Of a stretch of 64,000 nucleotides of DNA, positions 18,416-29,360 are shown one piece after another. The DNA is from Agarophyton chilense (Eukaryota > Rhodophyta > Florideophyceae > Gracilariales > Gracilariaceae): positions 62,001 to 126,000 of the forward strand of contig JARGXX010000092.1 of the NCBI GenBank assembly GCA_030374765.1, written 5' to 3'. The notes under the pieces were generated by a model. That model worked only from the letters and a program-made list of their open reading frames with translations, was not told the origin of the DNA and did no database searches. The position numbers were made by a program, and so were the translations under genes. The first letter of the stretch is position 1; every line of letters begins with the position of its first letter.

Positions 18416-19563
18416 ATGGGACAGGTTGGGCTTGAAGCCGCAGATATAAGCGAATTGATTCACGGGAAAGATTTGGCACCGCTCGTCACAGAAGGATACG
18501 TAGTGAATGAAAAGGGGGGGAAACTTACTCTCCAAGAGGTGACATTACCGCCAATGAGTGCAACAATGGTGCAGTGGAAGCTCGATTTCGTAGGGTTATG
18601 TCATAGTGATATCCGCATGCGAGACAATGATTTCGAGATTTCCAGCTATCCCCTGTTGCCTGGTCATGAAGGTGTTGGAACTATTACTCACATCGGATCC
18701 AGAGTAAGAAGCTTAACGGTGGGAGACACTATTGGTATCGGCTGGTTGCGAGACTCGTGCATTTATTGCAGATATTGCAAAGAGGGCCGAGAAAACATTT
18801 GCGAGAAAGGATACCAAGGATTGTTCTTGTCAACAGAAGCTGGTATGTTTGGAGCTTCTCCTTTGCAATACAATCTTCACGATGGCTGCTTTGCTCGCTA
18901 TCAGAGAATCGCGGATCGAATTGCCATTAAGATACCGGACGGTATTCCTCCTGAACTTGGTTGCCCCTTAGTTTGCGCAGGAGCCACAGTGTACGAATCT
19001 TTGTGCGATTATACGTCATGTGGAATGAACGTTGCGGTATTAGGAATTGGAGGACTGGGAACATGTGCAATCAAACTAGCTCGCTTACGAGGCTGTTTTG
19101 TTTGGGCTCTCAGCAGCTCCGAGTCGAAGAGGAAGGGTGCGATAACAGCTGGCGCTCATTATTTCATAATCATGAAGAGTGATGATGATCGCTCCAGAGT
19201 TAAGGTCATCTCGATTTCATCATCGATACTACTCCTGTGAACACGCAAGTGATGACGCTTCTGCCGCTTCTGCAAATCAATGGTACTTTCTGTAAGGTTG
19301 GAGTACCATCGGCAGCAGACAGCGGCTTTACTGCCGATTGGAGGCCTTTAATGTTTTTGCAAAGAAGAGTTGCCGGTAGTGGTTCCTGTGGTATGAAACG
19401 CACTGCTGAGATGTTGAACCTGGTATCTGCCAATTTGGAGTTCATGCAAGATACTGATTTATGGAGGTCTGAACGTGTTCCCATTAGTGAGATCAACGAA
19501 TGTATGGAGAAAGTGCAGAGTAGAACGAATCAATCCTATCGATACATATTGGAGTGGGATTAA
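18416..19563 (+). pseudogene. Zinc-dependent medium-chain alcohol dehydrogenase (CAD-like), one frameshift
   Basis: The family interconverts alcohols and aldehydes with NADP(H). The first frame from ATG 18416 shows a catalytic-zinc Cys in GLCHSD, GHEGVG, the structural zinc site C-x2-C-x2-C-x7-C (in SCIYCRYC) and a third catalytic ligand in PLVCAGATVY. A dinucleotide-binding GIGGLG and a helix follow. At about 19205-19213 the frame breaks. The natural continuation (IIDTTPVNTQ through the substrate-binding end, stop 19561-19563) is in the frame one base back. That is a one-base deletion, or equivalently a two-base gain. All catalytic residues precede the break. Either a young pseudogene or a sequencing error; there is no intron-like sequence at the break. 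Confidence 0.85.
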
Positions 19564-20508
19564 GTTAAGGTCCCCGAAGCTGGGCGCACATACGTTCGAG
19601 CATTCAGTCAGAAGGTACTGTAGATAGTACGGTAATAGTATTAACCCATCTGGACAGTTTCATTCTTCTGAGTGTTTTCCTAAACAAATTAGGTTGAGGT
19701 CTTGTGCGGACCATTGCCTGATAAAGGGTGTATTGACTAGCTCCCATCGCTCAGAAAGTGTGACGAAGACTCAAATAGACGTCTTTTCCAGAGATTTTGG
19801 AGAAAGAATAGTTGCTGACTAGATAGAAGTGTTGACAAGTTTTCATCGATTATTGATACGAAATGTTCGACTCAAATCAGAGGATCACGATGAGTTTGTG
19901 GAATCAAAGTTCAGAAGCATACTCGGTCCGTGAAGGATTGTCGTCCTTTCCGTGACGAATTCACGCTCAGTAATAGCGATAGGCACCGGTAACGAACGGG
20001 TCTATTCAAGGCGCATCTGTTCTCAAATGAAAAGAAGAACACCTGTCAAAATAAGGCTATAGCATCTTCGATGAGGATAAGGTTTACATTCAGAAACAAT
20101 TCCAAGCTTCATGAGAGAATAATAGGATATGGAACAAAGTAGGTACGGCTCTGTTCGCAGAGCATCCAACCTTTCAATTTTGAGTGAGTGCGATCCTCGC
20201 AGTTAAGAATACCAGAGTTTTGTCATTGTCATACGACTTAGCATCACGATTATCGGCCATCACGGACCCTAAACTTTTTTGATTTAGCGTTCTACTTAGG
20301 AACTTGATGGTCAAAAAGCACTGGGAGAACGGCTGGCCTGCGGTTCTATACCAGATACACATTGGAGCATAGAGATACAGGACACAGGAGAACGCGAGTG
20401 CGAGCCCTTTCTGGTTGATAGACTCCGAGAGTACATGCGATGCACCGTACGTCTGTACACCACCATTCACTTACATTGGGGACCAAATCAGGAAAATGAG
20501 CGTCATCA
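19564..20508. other. Intergenic region, no gene recognised
   Basis: Short open frames only. It separates the ADH gene (+) from the 3' end of the AAA ATPase gene (-), so the two converge here. Confidence 0.5.
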
Positions 20509-22611
20509 TCAAATGTACATGTCATTCACTGATTCCATTCCGGGACCGTTTTTACCATTTTCACCAGCTGAGAAAGATCCATACGTCTTGTTCCAATTCA
20601 CATAACCAGAGAGTTCATGCTTTCCTACGCTAGCTCTCACGACTCGTGAAGCGTACTCAAAGTCCGATATTCGAATGGCCCTTACGCTAGAAGCTTCAAC
20701 GCTGCCGATCTTATCACCCAGTTCCCGCACAGGCCCCAACGAGGCTTCCGCGCACAAAGCATACAAATCGCTTCCAGAGTATCCATCAGTTATCTTCGCT
20801 ACTTGCTCTATTTCATCCTCCCTCACATCATTTCCCTGCTGCTTTTCGAGCAAACGTCGCACCAAACTCTTTCGTGCTGACATATCGGGTAGTGGGATGT
20901 ACAATCGTTTCACAAGTCTTCTTCTGGCGGCTTCGTCCAGTTCTTGCGGACGATTCGTAGCACCAACAACCAAAACGCGGTCTTCTCTGCTAGTACCTGC
21001 GCCATCCATTTGGACGAGGAATTCGGTTTTCAACCTTCTGGAAGACTCATGTTCATTTTCATTTCTGGAGGTGAGTATGCTGTCAATCTCATCCACGAAC
21101 ACCACGCTGGGTTGCATTGCTCTTGCGGTCAAAAACAGGGCCCTGACGGTCTTTTCAGCGTCACCTATCCACTTGGACATCAGAGAAGATGCACTAATGT
21201 TAAAGAACTTGGCTTTCGACTGAGAAGCAATCGCTTTCCCAATCATGGTTTTTCCAGTACCCGGGGGTCCGAACAATAGCAACCCCTTTGGCGGACCTCT
21301 CAGTCCGACAAAAATATCTGGTCTTTGCATTGGCCATATGACAGCTTCCTTGACGCATGTTTTGGCAAAGTCCAAACCTGCAATGTCATCCCATTGGACG
21401 TTTGGGCTTTTCTCGAGCATCTCCTGTGTCACCAGCTCGACAAAGCGAGGTTCAGCGCCTGGGACGTCAGGAATGTCCTGGGGTTTTTCCTGGCCTCCCA
21501 GCAGTCGGGAGCGCTTCGCGCGGAGATTGTCGACGCTTTGCAACTGGTGGGCGAGATCTCTGAGACTTGAAGAAAGCTCAGATGGTCTTCTCTTCAAGCC
21601 CAACCTGGACCTTGCGGTGCGGAAGGTAGAAGTGGAGGTAGTATTGGAGCCATAAGACTTGAGTAAGGGGTGAGAAACCCTTCGGGCTAAAAGTTTGCGC
21701 GGGGGGGCCGAGAGTGGATCGATCTTGGGTGCTTCGGGAGCTGCTTGGTTGATAGCACCGTTTTCTCGGCGCAGTAGCTTGTGTTTGGCGCGTGGAGGCA
21801 GTGAGGAATGTTCGGAACGCGCGGCGTTGAAAAGGGCTGTTACAACCTCCTTTGAGAGCGGGGTGAGAAACAGTGACGGCTGCTCAATTTCAATGGTGGA
21901 CGATGGGGGCGGATAGTTGAATGGTGAGAAAACATCTGGGGATTTTGTGGGTCGTTTTCGAGGTGGAAGAGATGCAACGGAGCGAGAAATGGACAATGTG
22001 TCTAAAGCCATGTGAAGGGAAGTATCGTTGAGTGCGACGAGACGTGAATATCGCTGGTTTTGCATGTCCAGGGCGGAGGATGGGTGGGTAGAACGCGTGG
22101 GCGAGAAGGGATAGAGGCGAGGAGGAGACAGGTGCGGAGGAGGTTGGGAGGGTACGGTGGGAGGAGGTTGGAGGCGGTTTTGGGGGACTGGGGTTTGGGG
22201 GAAGGGGGGGGAGGGTGGGCGGTGGGGTGGGCGGAGATGGATGATAGGCGAGGGCAGGCGAAGGGCAGCAGGCAAAGGGCAGGCGGCCGCAGTGAGGCGG
22301 TGTACGCGGGTGGGTGCTGTGGCACGGTGATTTGGTATTTTGAGAGCGGCTGTGCTGGCCTTTGCAAACGCTGTTTTCGCGCATGCATGGCTTTTCGGTT
22401 CGAGTACAGTGGTGAACGCCTCCGCCGCTGTGGTTTCATGGCCATGGCGGCGGTGCGACGTGGCCCGGAGAAACGTTTGCTCGCATTTCGACTCCGCGTG
22501 GAAGACGCTTGGCGCTTCTCTTGCTCCGATTTGAACGCCGAGTGCTTGCGGCTGCGATTGCTTCTTGCTGTGCCCATTTGTTACGGCGACATACTCATGC
22601 TTTCGACGCAT
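20509..22611 (-). CDS. FIGNL1: Fidgetin-like AAA ATPase (FIGNL1 type)
   Basis: A 700-residue single-exon protein of the meiotic-clade AAA ATPases. FIGNL1 is known in animals and plants to remove RAD51/DMC1 from chromatin and limit crossovers; other members sever microtubules. Residues 1-370 are low-complexity, Pro-rich around 110-180, with no domain I can name. From about 400 comes the AAA module: VQWDDIAGL, Walker A GPPGTGKT at about 448-455, pore loop KWIGD near 480, Walker B VVFVDEID at about 503-510, sensor [14 protein letters not shown] with arginine fingers near 563-565. The C-terminal end YVNWNKTYG matches the Vps4-type helix typical of this clade. The ATG at 22611 lies only 99 bp after the stop of the upstream MOSC gene on the same strand. 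Confidence 0.88.
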   Translation of the reverse strand: MRRKHEYVAVTNGHSKKQSQPQALGVQIGAREAPSVFHAESKCEQTFLRATSHRRHGHETTAAEAFTTVLEPKSHACAKTAFAKASTAALKIPNHRATAPTRVHRLTAAACPLPAALRLPSPIIHLRPPHRPPSPPFPQTPVPQNRLQPPPTVPSQPPPHLSPPRLYPFSPTRSTHPSSALDMQNQRYSRLVALNDTSLHMALDTLSISRSVASLPPRKRPTKSPDVFSPFNYPPPSSTIEIEQPSLFLTPLSKEVVTALFNAARSEHSSLPPRAKHKLLRRENGAINQAAPEAPKIDPLSAPPRKLLARRVSHPLLKSYGSNTTSTSTFRTARSRLGLKRRPSELSSSLRDLAHQLQSVDNLRAKRSRLLGGQEKPQDIPDVPGAEPRFVELVTQEMLEKSPNVQWDDIAGLDFAKTCVKEAVIWPMQRPDIFVGLRGPPKGLLLFGPPGTGKTMIGKAIASQSKAKFFNISASSLMSKWIGDAEKTVRALFLTARAMQPSVVFVDEIDSILTSRNENEHESSRRLKTEFLVQMDGAGTSREDRVLVVGATNRPQELDEAARRRLVKRLYIPLPDMSARKSLVRRLLEKQQGNDVREDEIEQVAKITDGYSGSDLYALCAEASLGPVRELGDKIGSVEASSVRAIRISDFEYASRVVRASVGKHELSGYVNWNKTYGSFSAGENGKNGPGMESVNDMYI

Positions 22612-22710
22612 CCACCGCGGGGGAACGGCTTGGTCGAACGTACCAACAGCACCAGCTCTACGTTTATAAGCTTTTGCTGCTCACGTTTGCTTTGTTATCA
22701 CCTTTATCTT

Positions 22711-23352
22711 TCAAGTCTCGTCTTCTTTTGCAATCTTCTTCACAATATCGCCGACCTTTACTTCTCCCCCCCTCACGACCGAAAAATATATACCACGCAA
22801 CCTTCGCTGTCTACCCAAAGGCATACTCACAACCTTCAATGCATCTTTTCCATACCGTTCAGCAAATTTACTGCAACCTCTGTGTGGCTTCGATGTGACC
22901 TCCAGTACAACCTGTTCACCAACCTGCACTCGATCACCTGTGTCAAGGTTATCCTTTCCAAGATCCATATCAAAGAACAAATTGTCCCCCGCAGCAGCCC
23001 ACTCGAGCCTATTTTCACCGTTTGTGATCACTCGAATGGCTGCTTCGGACATTATGCATATTTGATCAGTTTTGCCCATGTCTTCCCGCTCAATCCATCC
23101 AGAATTTAACATTCCCCGCTCAACTGTTAACCTAGTTTTCTCCACCAAGCAACGCATATTTATATCGGGCCGTTCCACTATAAGTGATACTCTTCCGTTG
23201 TCAAGCGGCGCTTCCATGGGCTTGTCTGCCAACAGTTGCTCCGCCAGTTCTGAGAACGGCCTGAAAGGTACGACCGATACCAGGTTCCCACACTCTTTGC
23301 TGCGTTTGTATCCTGCAGGAAGAATGGGAGCACTTGTGACTGCTGCTGCCAT
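22711..23352 (-). CDS. Small MOSC-domain protein
   Basis: MOSC domains (molybdenum cofactor sulfurase C-terminal) bind or transfer sulfur or pyranopterin-linked molybdenum. This 213-residue protein is a stand-alone domain of the compact type common in bacteria. Diagnostic stretches are GDNLFFDMDL, then GCSKFAERYG with the conserved Cys taken as the sulfur carrier, then RLRGIYFSVV and VGDIVKK near the end. No transit peptide is obvious; the N-terminus MAAAVTSAP is only mildly basic. ATG at 23352. It lies tightly upstream of the FIGNL1-like gene on the same strand. The lack of the sulfurase domain and the bacterial look raise the possibility of old transfer, which a tree would test. Confidence 0.85.
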   Translation of the reverse strand: MAAAVTSAPILPAGYKRSKECGNLVSVVPFRPFSELAEQLLADKPMEAPLDNGRVSLIVERPDINMRCLVEKTRLTVERGMLNSGWIEREDMGKTDQICIMSEAAIRVITNGENRLEWAAAGDNLFFDMDLGKDNLDTGDRVQVGEQVVLEVTSKPHRGCSKFAERYGKDALKVVSMPLGRQRRLRGIYFSVVRGGEVKVGDIVKKIAKEDET

Positions 23353-25239
23353 TGCGTGAGATTAGAGCTGTAGAAGCCCAAATGTCGAAGCACTTGGTCG
23401 CTTGCCCGCTAGTGCGCTTTGCCCGCTGTGATGGCAGTGTATTGCACGAAACACGGTGGGTATTTAACTGAAGGGCAGGCAACGATAGTGTCGAACACGC
23501 GAGATTGCGGAGCGCAGGTTAAAGAGACCTCGTACGCACAAATCAAGGTTGTGCGAGTTTCATAGAGTGCCATCAAAACCACAGCAAGAGAAGGGCATCG
23601 CAGAGATGTACACTTAGAAAACACAAAGATATTTGTGCTCAATATGGCCAATCACCACCCTCTAGCGAGAGGATGTCGACGAAACAATGAAGAAAGTCTG
23701 AAGAAAATTTGAAGAAATCATTCTCCGTTTGCCAATCATGGGGACATGCCCTGTAACAGTAAGAACTGTAAGACATAACGAACTGTAACTACTGGAATTG
23801 TATATAGATTGTCGGCCTCTCCGTGGGGCTCTGCCCACGTGTGGCGCGGACGCAGCCCCCTCGCGAGCTGAAATACCAAAACCATCCCTCGAGCGGTGGA
23901 AAGGGGAGGGGGGGGGGGGGGGAGAGAGAGAGGGACGAAGAAGAAGAAAAGAAACGGAATGGTACGCTTGCCCGTGTCAAGCCTGTCATGGTACCCCATC
24001 CAAGGTCTTCAAATACGATGGTGTTTGAAGGTAATAATACTGGCGTTATGTCTGATGGATCCGAAAAAGCCGACGTCAAGCGTTTTTTTTTGCGTACAAA
24101 AATGTCGCCATGCGCAAAAAAAAAAAAAAAAAAAACAGTGGATTTTTATCTGTCACTTTATGGCTCTGTGTTCGATTTACATGAAAAAATTGCAGACTCA
24201 TGTCCTCTGACCAAAAAAGCAATGCAGTAAAAGGCTGTGTTTAAACAAATTATAACAGAAAAACCAGTCGAAGCACGATGTCTATGATGCAGCTTTTCGC
24301 GACTTAGACCCTTTCATTCTATTATTCCTTTTGGTCGAATTAGATGCGCTGCATAAGCTTTTATATTTTATTCATATTACTTTTTTGGATCGCTACCGAT
24401 CGCTGTAGCCTTTGTCCTTTTCATGGCTTTGTTTTACATGTACAAGATGTATTCTAACAATAAATCAAAAAACAAGGCCATCGTGGAGTATCATGTTGGT
24501 CAAAAAAATACTTTTTGGAGCTGATTTTTCATCTTCTGCGGTACTTGAAATGAATTATAAAAAAAATTGAGTATGCTCTTTACCAGACTACTTACCAGCT
24601 TCAAAGTCAGGTTGAACCGTTGTTAATGAAAATTTTGGAGATTTATTTTCTCGTGAAGAAGAAGTTAGGCTGCAAAACTTCAGCAACGGCGGACAATTAA
24701 TAGACTTAGAGTTGCTAAAAGTCGACTTCATCCTATGAATCGTTGTTTTTAGAATCCGTACTGTAAGTTGAAGTGTTTGCACTACGGTATTATGCGTCTT
24801 TTGAATTCTACTTGTTTGTTAGAGCTATAAAGAGTGATTTTAGCTTTTCTAGGTTCGATGAAGCGAGGTTTGAGTTAGAAAAAGCGTCGCATTCTGAATG
24901 CACCTGAGGTCGACCGTTCAAAATACTACAAAGTCGCGATATAGCATTCATAAGCTATTGCTTGGGCTATAGTCGATTAAGAAAAATTATGAGAATAATT
25001 TCTTCATGGAAGGGTTTGGACAAGAGAAACTTAATTAAAAAGTACTATATTTAGTGTACACTGTAAGGTGTCATCACCAAATATTTTATTTCGTATTATC
25101 TAGATAATTGTGTAGTGTCAAGCCACGTATATGCATTAATGTACAGTACTTTCTTTGCCTATTGGCACATTACAAGGCGCAAGGCCCAGGTAAGGAGAGC
25201 AGAAGGTTAACCAACAACCAACCTCAACACCATCTTGGT
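23353..25239. other. AT-rich intergenic region with homopolymer tracts
   Basis: No gene recognised. It holds a run of about two dozen G residues around 23903-23926 followed by (GA)n and (GAA)n, and a run of about 20 A at 24116-24135. The frames over the G tract code only for low-complexity sequence. Confidence 0.6.
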
Positions 25240-25668
25240 CACTCCTGGAAATTCTAAAATGGTTCACCACAAAAGAACATCTATAGTGCCAGTTCTTAAC
25301 CGTTCTGAGCTAAAGCTCTTGTTCCGAGGATACCCTATACTGTTGCGCATTTACCGCTCTTATCCTACAGCTTTTTGTGTGTTTGTGTCTTGTTTCTTTG
25401 TTGTTTTCTCTACTGTTGCCTGGTTATTTGTTTTATCACAAGGGTGGTCGAGCCAGTCTCGTGTGCAAAACGGACCGCCATATCTGAACATCCGCTTCGT
25501 GAACACCCGTATTATCCCCATTGTTTAGGCACACCTTGTTACGTTCCGCACACTCTCTTCTTACTTAAGAACCGTCGCTCGCAAGCGGACACCCGCTCTT
25601 CGCACTTATTTATGTGGACACCCACTGCATCGAGACCTCTACAGTCTTCAGTGAAATGCCACATAAAT

Positions 25669-25686
25669 TGGTCTCCCGACTTAGAA
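25669..25686 (+). other. Primer-binding site of element B
   Basis: The same 18 nt (TGGTCTCCCGACTTAGAA) as in A1 and A2, five bases after a CCACA that probably ends the LTR. Sequence on both sides differs, so the match is functional conservation of primer choice. Confidence 0.75.
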
Positions 25687-25985
25687 GAAAGTACACTTGC
25701 GTGTGGAATGTTGGTCGATTGGACCGGAAATATCGTGTTTCGCATGTTTGAATGATTTTCGTTGGATTCTTGTGCGTTGTATTGAGATCAGTGAACTAAA
25801 ACTTGAACCGTCATCACGGAATCTACATTTTCAGAAGACATTTCGAACCGGATCTAACCGTTCGACACGTTCGTCGGTCAACCCGAATACTACTTGTGAC
25901 TCTTCACTGTTTGTTTGTTCTATTTGCTGAAAGTTTCTATCTTTGTCTATATTTGTTGTATCGATCGCGATTTATGAATTGTTTT

Positions 25986-26872
25986 TGAAGTTAAATGCCC
26001 TTCAAGGGGGCTTCTTCCCAGGACTTAGAGATTTCGCTCGATTGAGGACTAGCTTGGTCTATGAAAAGCTATATCGCTATTGCGTGCCGACGGCCGGTTA
26101 GGAGCGGAGGTGCACACTGGTGGAACACGTGGACAGCACGGATGCCGACGCTCGAGTACGAGGCGTGCCACACGTAGTCCGGACTGTACCTAATTGTTAG
26201 TATTACTTAGTAATTTTTAGTATTTAATTAGCTACGCTATCGCTATTTAGTGTCTAGTTTTCGGGCGCGCGCCCACTGTCAGGGGCCGCGCGCCACACTA
26301 CTTAGGAGGTTGAGCACTGCTCCCCAGTAAACACCCTCTTGGGAGAGACCAAGGAGGGAGTCTTGGCTCTGAACTCTTCGCCTTCGGCGCGTCTTCACCG
26401 CATACTGCGTGAGCGCCCGTTGCACATTAGTTCATCCACCCCTCTATCGACCAGAGTGCTACCACCACCGTGGGTTCATATTTAATCGCGGACACTTGTC
26501 GTAGTCTCACCCCTGTATAGGGTTTCGCCCCCGTTTCCTCTTGTTCTCCTTTTTGGCTCTCGTGAGTGGCCGCCCCACTCACCCCGCTCGTCCACCTTAT
26601 ACGATTGTTTCCTGGCCCCCTTTCGGACAATCGCCGTGGTACCGCTCCGCCTAAGATTTGTCACACCCCGGACTGTGCCGTGCTCACCTAAACACTCTAG
26701 GTATATCCCGCCGGATTGGCCTCGGTCTTACACCCGACTCCGTCGTGCCTTTCCAGAGTGGCTCTGTTTCTGTGCTGCGCTGGGACGCGTCTCCTCCGCC
26801 TGAGGCATGTCTCTCAAGAGAGAAAGATCCCGAACATCTTCGTGGTGTCTCCGCTCCAAGCGTTGTCCTACA
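25986..26872 (+). repeat. Solo LTR, family 2 (887 bp)
   Basis: Starts TGAAGTTAAATGCCC, ends TCCTACA, and is bordered by the 5-bp duplication GTTTT (25981-25985 and 26873-26877). Internally it resembles family 1 (CACGTG at 26126-26131, the CCCCTGTATAGGGTTTC-like motif). Inserted into the leader of element B and reduced to a single LTR. Confidence 0.85.
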
Positions 26873-27129
26873 GTTTTCATTGAGAAATTGTGTTTGCGTC
26901 GTTCGCTTTTGTTATCTGGATTGCAAGTGATAATTTGCTCCCATGTGGATAAGTAGCTGACCGTATTCGGATAGAATTGAGTCCGCGGCACCCCGCTTAG
27001 CCACCTCTACAGAGGCTGGCAACCGCCTATAACGTCAGACGAAGAAGAAGTCTAAATCGACAGGAGGCGCAGCTGCACATTCGGAGGTTCCGACGAAGAT
27101 CGGTCTCGAGACAACTACCTCATCTAAAC

Positions 27130-29112
27130 GTGACATCACGGAAGGTGCAGCCTTGTGAGCTGAATTACACAAAACTCCGTGCGGAATCTCCAACGCAGAA
27201 GTTTCGTCTGGAGAAGATTCCAGGTCAAGCTAACTTGTTAAAATTGTCATTAAAGACGTTAAGAAGAGAGCCCACGGCTCTGGAGAATCGAAATCTAGAT
27301 ACGAATCGGATGGCCGAGACTGTTCGGACAATCCGCGAAGATCTAAATCAATTGCTAGAAGAGCAAAAAAATGCCACAGGGGCCTTACCAGCTATTCCGG
27401 GTACCGTTGAGGAGGTCCTCTCACGTATAAACCCTCGCTTACAGCGATTGGAGACTGTGGTGAATGCCCCGTTGAAAATTCCGCACCCGGAAGTACAGGA
27501 GGTAGGACTCATCGTTGCTGATGCGCGGTCGCGCAAGAAATATTCGAAGAAGTCGAAGGTACAGATTTTATCTTCAAGACGCTCTAAATCGAGAGAACTC
27601 GCAAGAATACATGACACCGATGGAGACGGAGATGATTCCGATTTTACGGATTCCGATAGTTCGGATACGGACGATCCCGAGAATGGAAGTTCATCTTCTC
27701 ATGATACCTCGAGCGAGGAGGACACTCTCCGTTCGAGTAAGAAAAGAATTGGTAGCTAACTTCTGTCCCGCAAGAAGGGGTCGCCCTACAAGAATATGAA
27801 ACCGCTTTCGTGTACGAACCCGCTTAACAGGAAGATTACAAATTATCGTGTATATCGTCTCAAGGTCCGAAAGGGGAAGCGAACAGGCCGCAAGACAGCC
27901 AAAGTGAGAGATCACATGAAGCGTTTGAAGATTGGCCTCGATGGTCTTACTTTTTCTGTGAAGGATCCCATTCTTATATTTGAATTTCTCAATCGCTTTG
28001 TAGTCGAAGGCGACACGCTGGGGACTAGTGAAGCTCAAGCATTCGTGGCAATTCCACACTTATTGGTTGGATTTGCATTGAAGCAATACCCTGCTGTGAG
28101 TGGTTCACTTACCGTCGATGAAGGTGGAGTCACCAGTTGGGCCGAAACTGTGCAGTACTTTGTGCGTAGTTATGCAACTTCTAATGCAATTCGTGAAGCT
28201 ATTCTGAATCTCAGAGATATTACCCAGAAGCCTGGAGAAAAGGAGGTTGAGTACAGTTAAAGATTGAGTAATGCAGCTACACGCTGTGGAAATGTCCATT
28301 CTAAGGACGAGAAGATGACACTTTTTGTCGATGGACTCGACCCGACTATCAAGTCATTGGTAGCACGTCATCGGGAGAAGCAGTCGAGAATCAGTTTTCT
28401 GGAATTAGTGCAATATGCACAGGCTCAAGGTGAAGCCGTTCGCGCTCGTAGCGGAGGTGGAACACGTCGTCTAGGGACATACCCCGTTGCTAACAGGGAT
28501 ATAAAATGCCCTTTCAAACGAGGTAAGTTTTTGCATCTGGAGTCGCCACAGGAATCACGCGTTTCGACGTTTACGCCTCATGATGCCAGCTATATTGGAG
28601 AAGACACAGTTAAATATCGGGATGATCCAGAGGGGTCAGTGCCTAATTCGAATTTGCCGTTAACTGATTCCTATGTGAAAGATGATATATTGGCTATGGA
28701 GCCACGCCGTTATCATTCCAGAAGGAGTCCGATGGTCCCGCCCACGGATGGATTTACTTCTCCGAAGCCTGGTTGGGTGGATATCCCTGGTACAGAACAG
28801 CCACATCTGAGGTTGAACAGGGACGGCCTGATATGTTATGGGTGCTATGGAAGACATCATTTGTCATCAGAGTGCACTCTGCCCTTTACACAGGTAAATC
28901 GAGTTGTCTCGACCTATGAAGCTCTCTCGGAGCAAGAACGAACCCGTGTACCGGGACAATCATATTGGAAGGCTAAAGCTGGGGGACTTGCGGATATGGT
29001 ATGCAGAACTCATGCGAGAGCTCAGAACTCTGAAATATCACAGGGTTCAGCCCCAAAAGTACAGAGGAACGCCGATGTGGCGAGGGAGAAACCCGCGTCA
29101 GCGGTAAATTAA
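27130..29112 (+). pseudogene. Degenerate gag of element B
   Basis: Homologous to element A Gag in the same order: acidic Ser-rich stretch ending near 27750, a capsid-like region around 27850-28250, FVDGLDP and SLVARHREK near 28320-28390, and a CCHC knuckle CYGCYGRHHLSSEC near 28833-28874. The frame changes near 27760-27796, there is a TAA at 28258-28260, and no ATG at the start (GTG at 27130). Gag of a second, older family. Confidence 0.75.
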
Positions 29113-29132
29113 GTGAGGGAGCCCTCAGGGGG

Positions 29133-29360
29133 TTGGGTGGATTCAAACCCACCATACCGATAGGGGTACCGAAATTGCCTCGCTCTCGGGAATTGAAACC
29201 TAAGGTCCTACTGAGACCAGGAAGATCTTCGAATGTCGGAAACTATGTACAGTTTGACTGTATGTTGAAACGTCCTTGGAAACGATATGTGTGCCGAAGT
29301 AGGAGGACGAATCACGTCATGATAATGGCCCGAAGGAACTACAAGGTCTTTGACGACGTC
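29133..29360 (+). pseudogene. Start of pol of element B
   Basis: The segment through NYKVFDDVG aligns with the N-terminal Pol segment of A1 (NYKVFADFG), then the similarity ends abruptly. Confidence 0.6.

Larger units (their letters stand above)
25240..29360 (+). mobile_element. Degenerate Ty3/gypsy element B, 5' portion (LTR end, PBS, gag, start of pol)
   Basis: The order is an LTR-like stretch ending near 25663, PBS 25669-25686, leader, then a broken gag and the start of pol, all homologous to element A at roughly half identity. The left LTR boundary cannot be fixed by eye; 25240 is a nominal start. The leader is split by a solo LTR (25986-26872). Homology to element A stops at about 29360, just before the protease motif, where a different gypsy family takes over. 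Confidence 0.65.

Noticed and set aside
20174-20470. 98-codon minus frame downstream of FIGNL1
   Set aside because: Overlaps the 3' region with stop-rich neighbours and lacks coding features.
23798-24230. Open frames over the G-run and GA tract
   Set aside because: Homopolymer and dinucleotide runs create open frames with low-complexity translation only.
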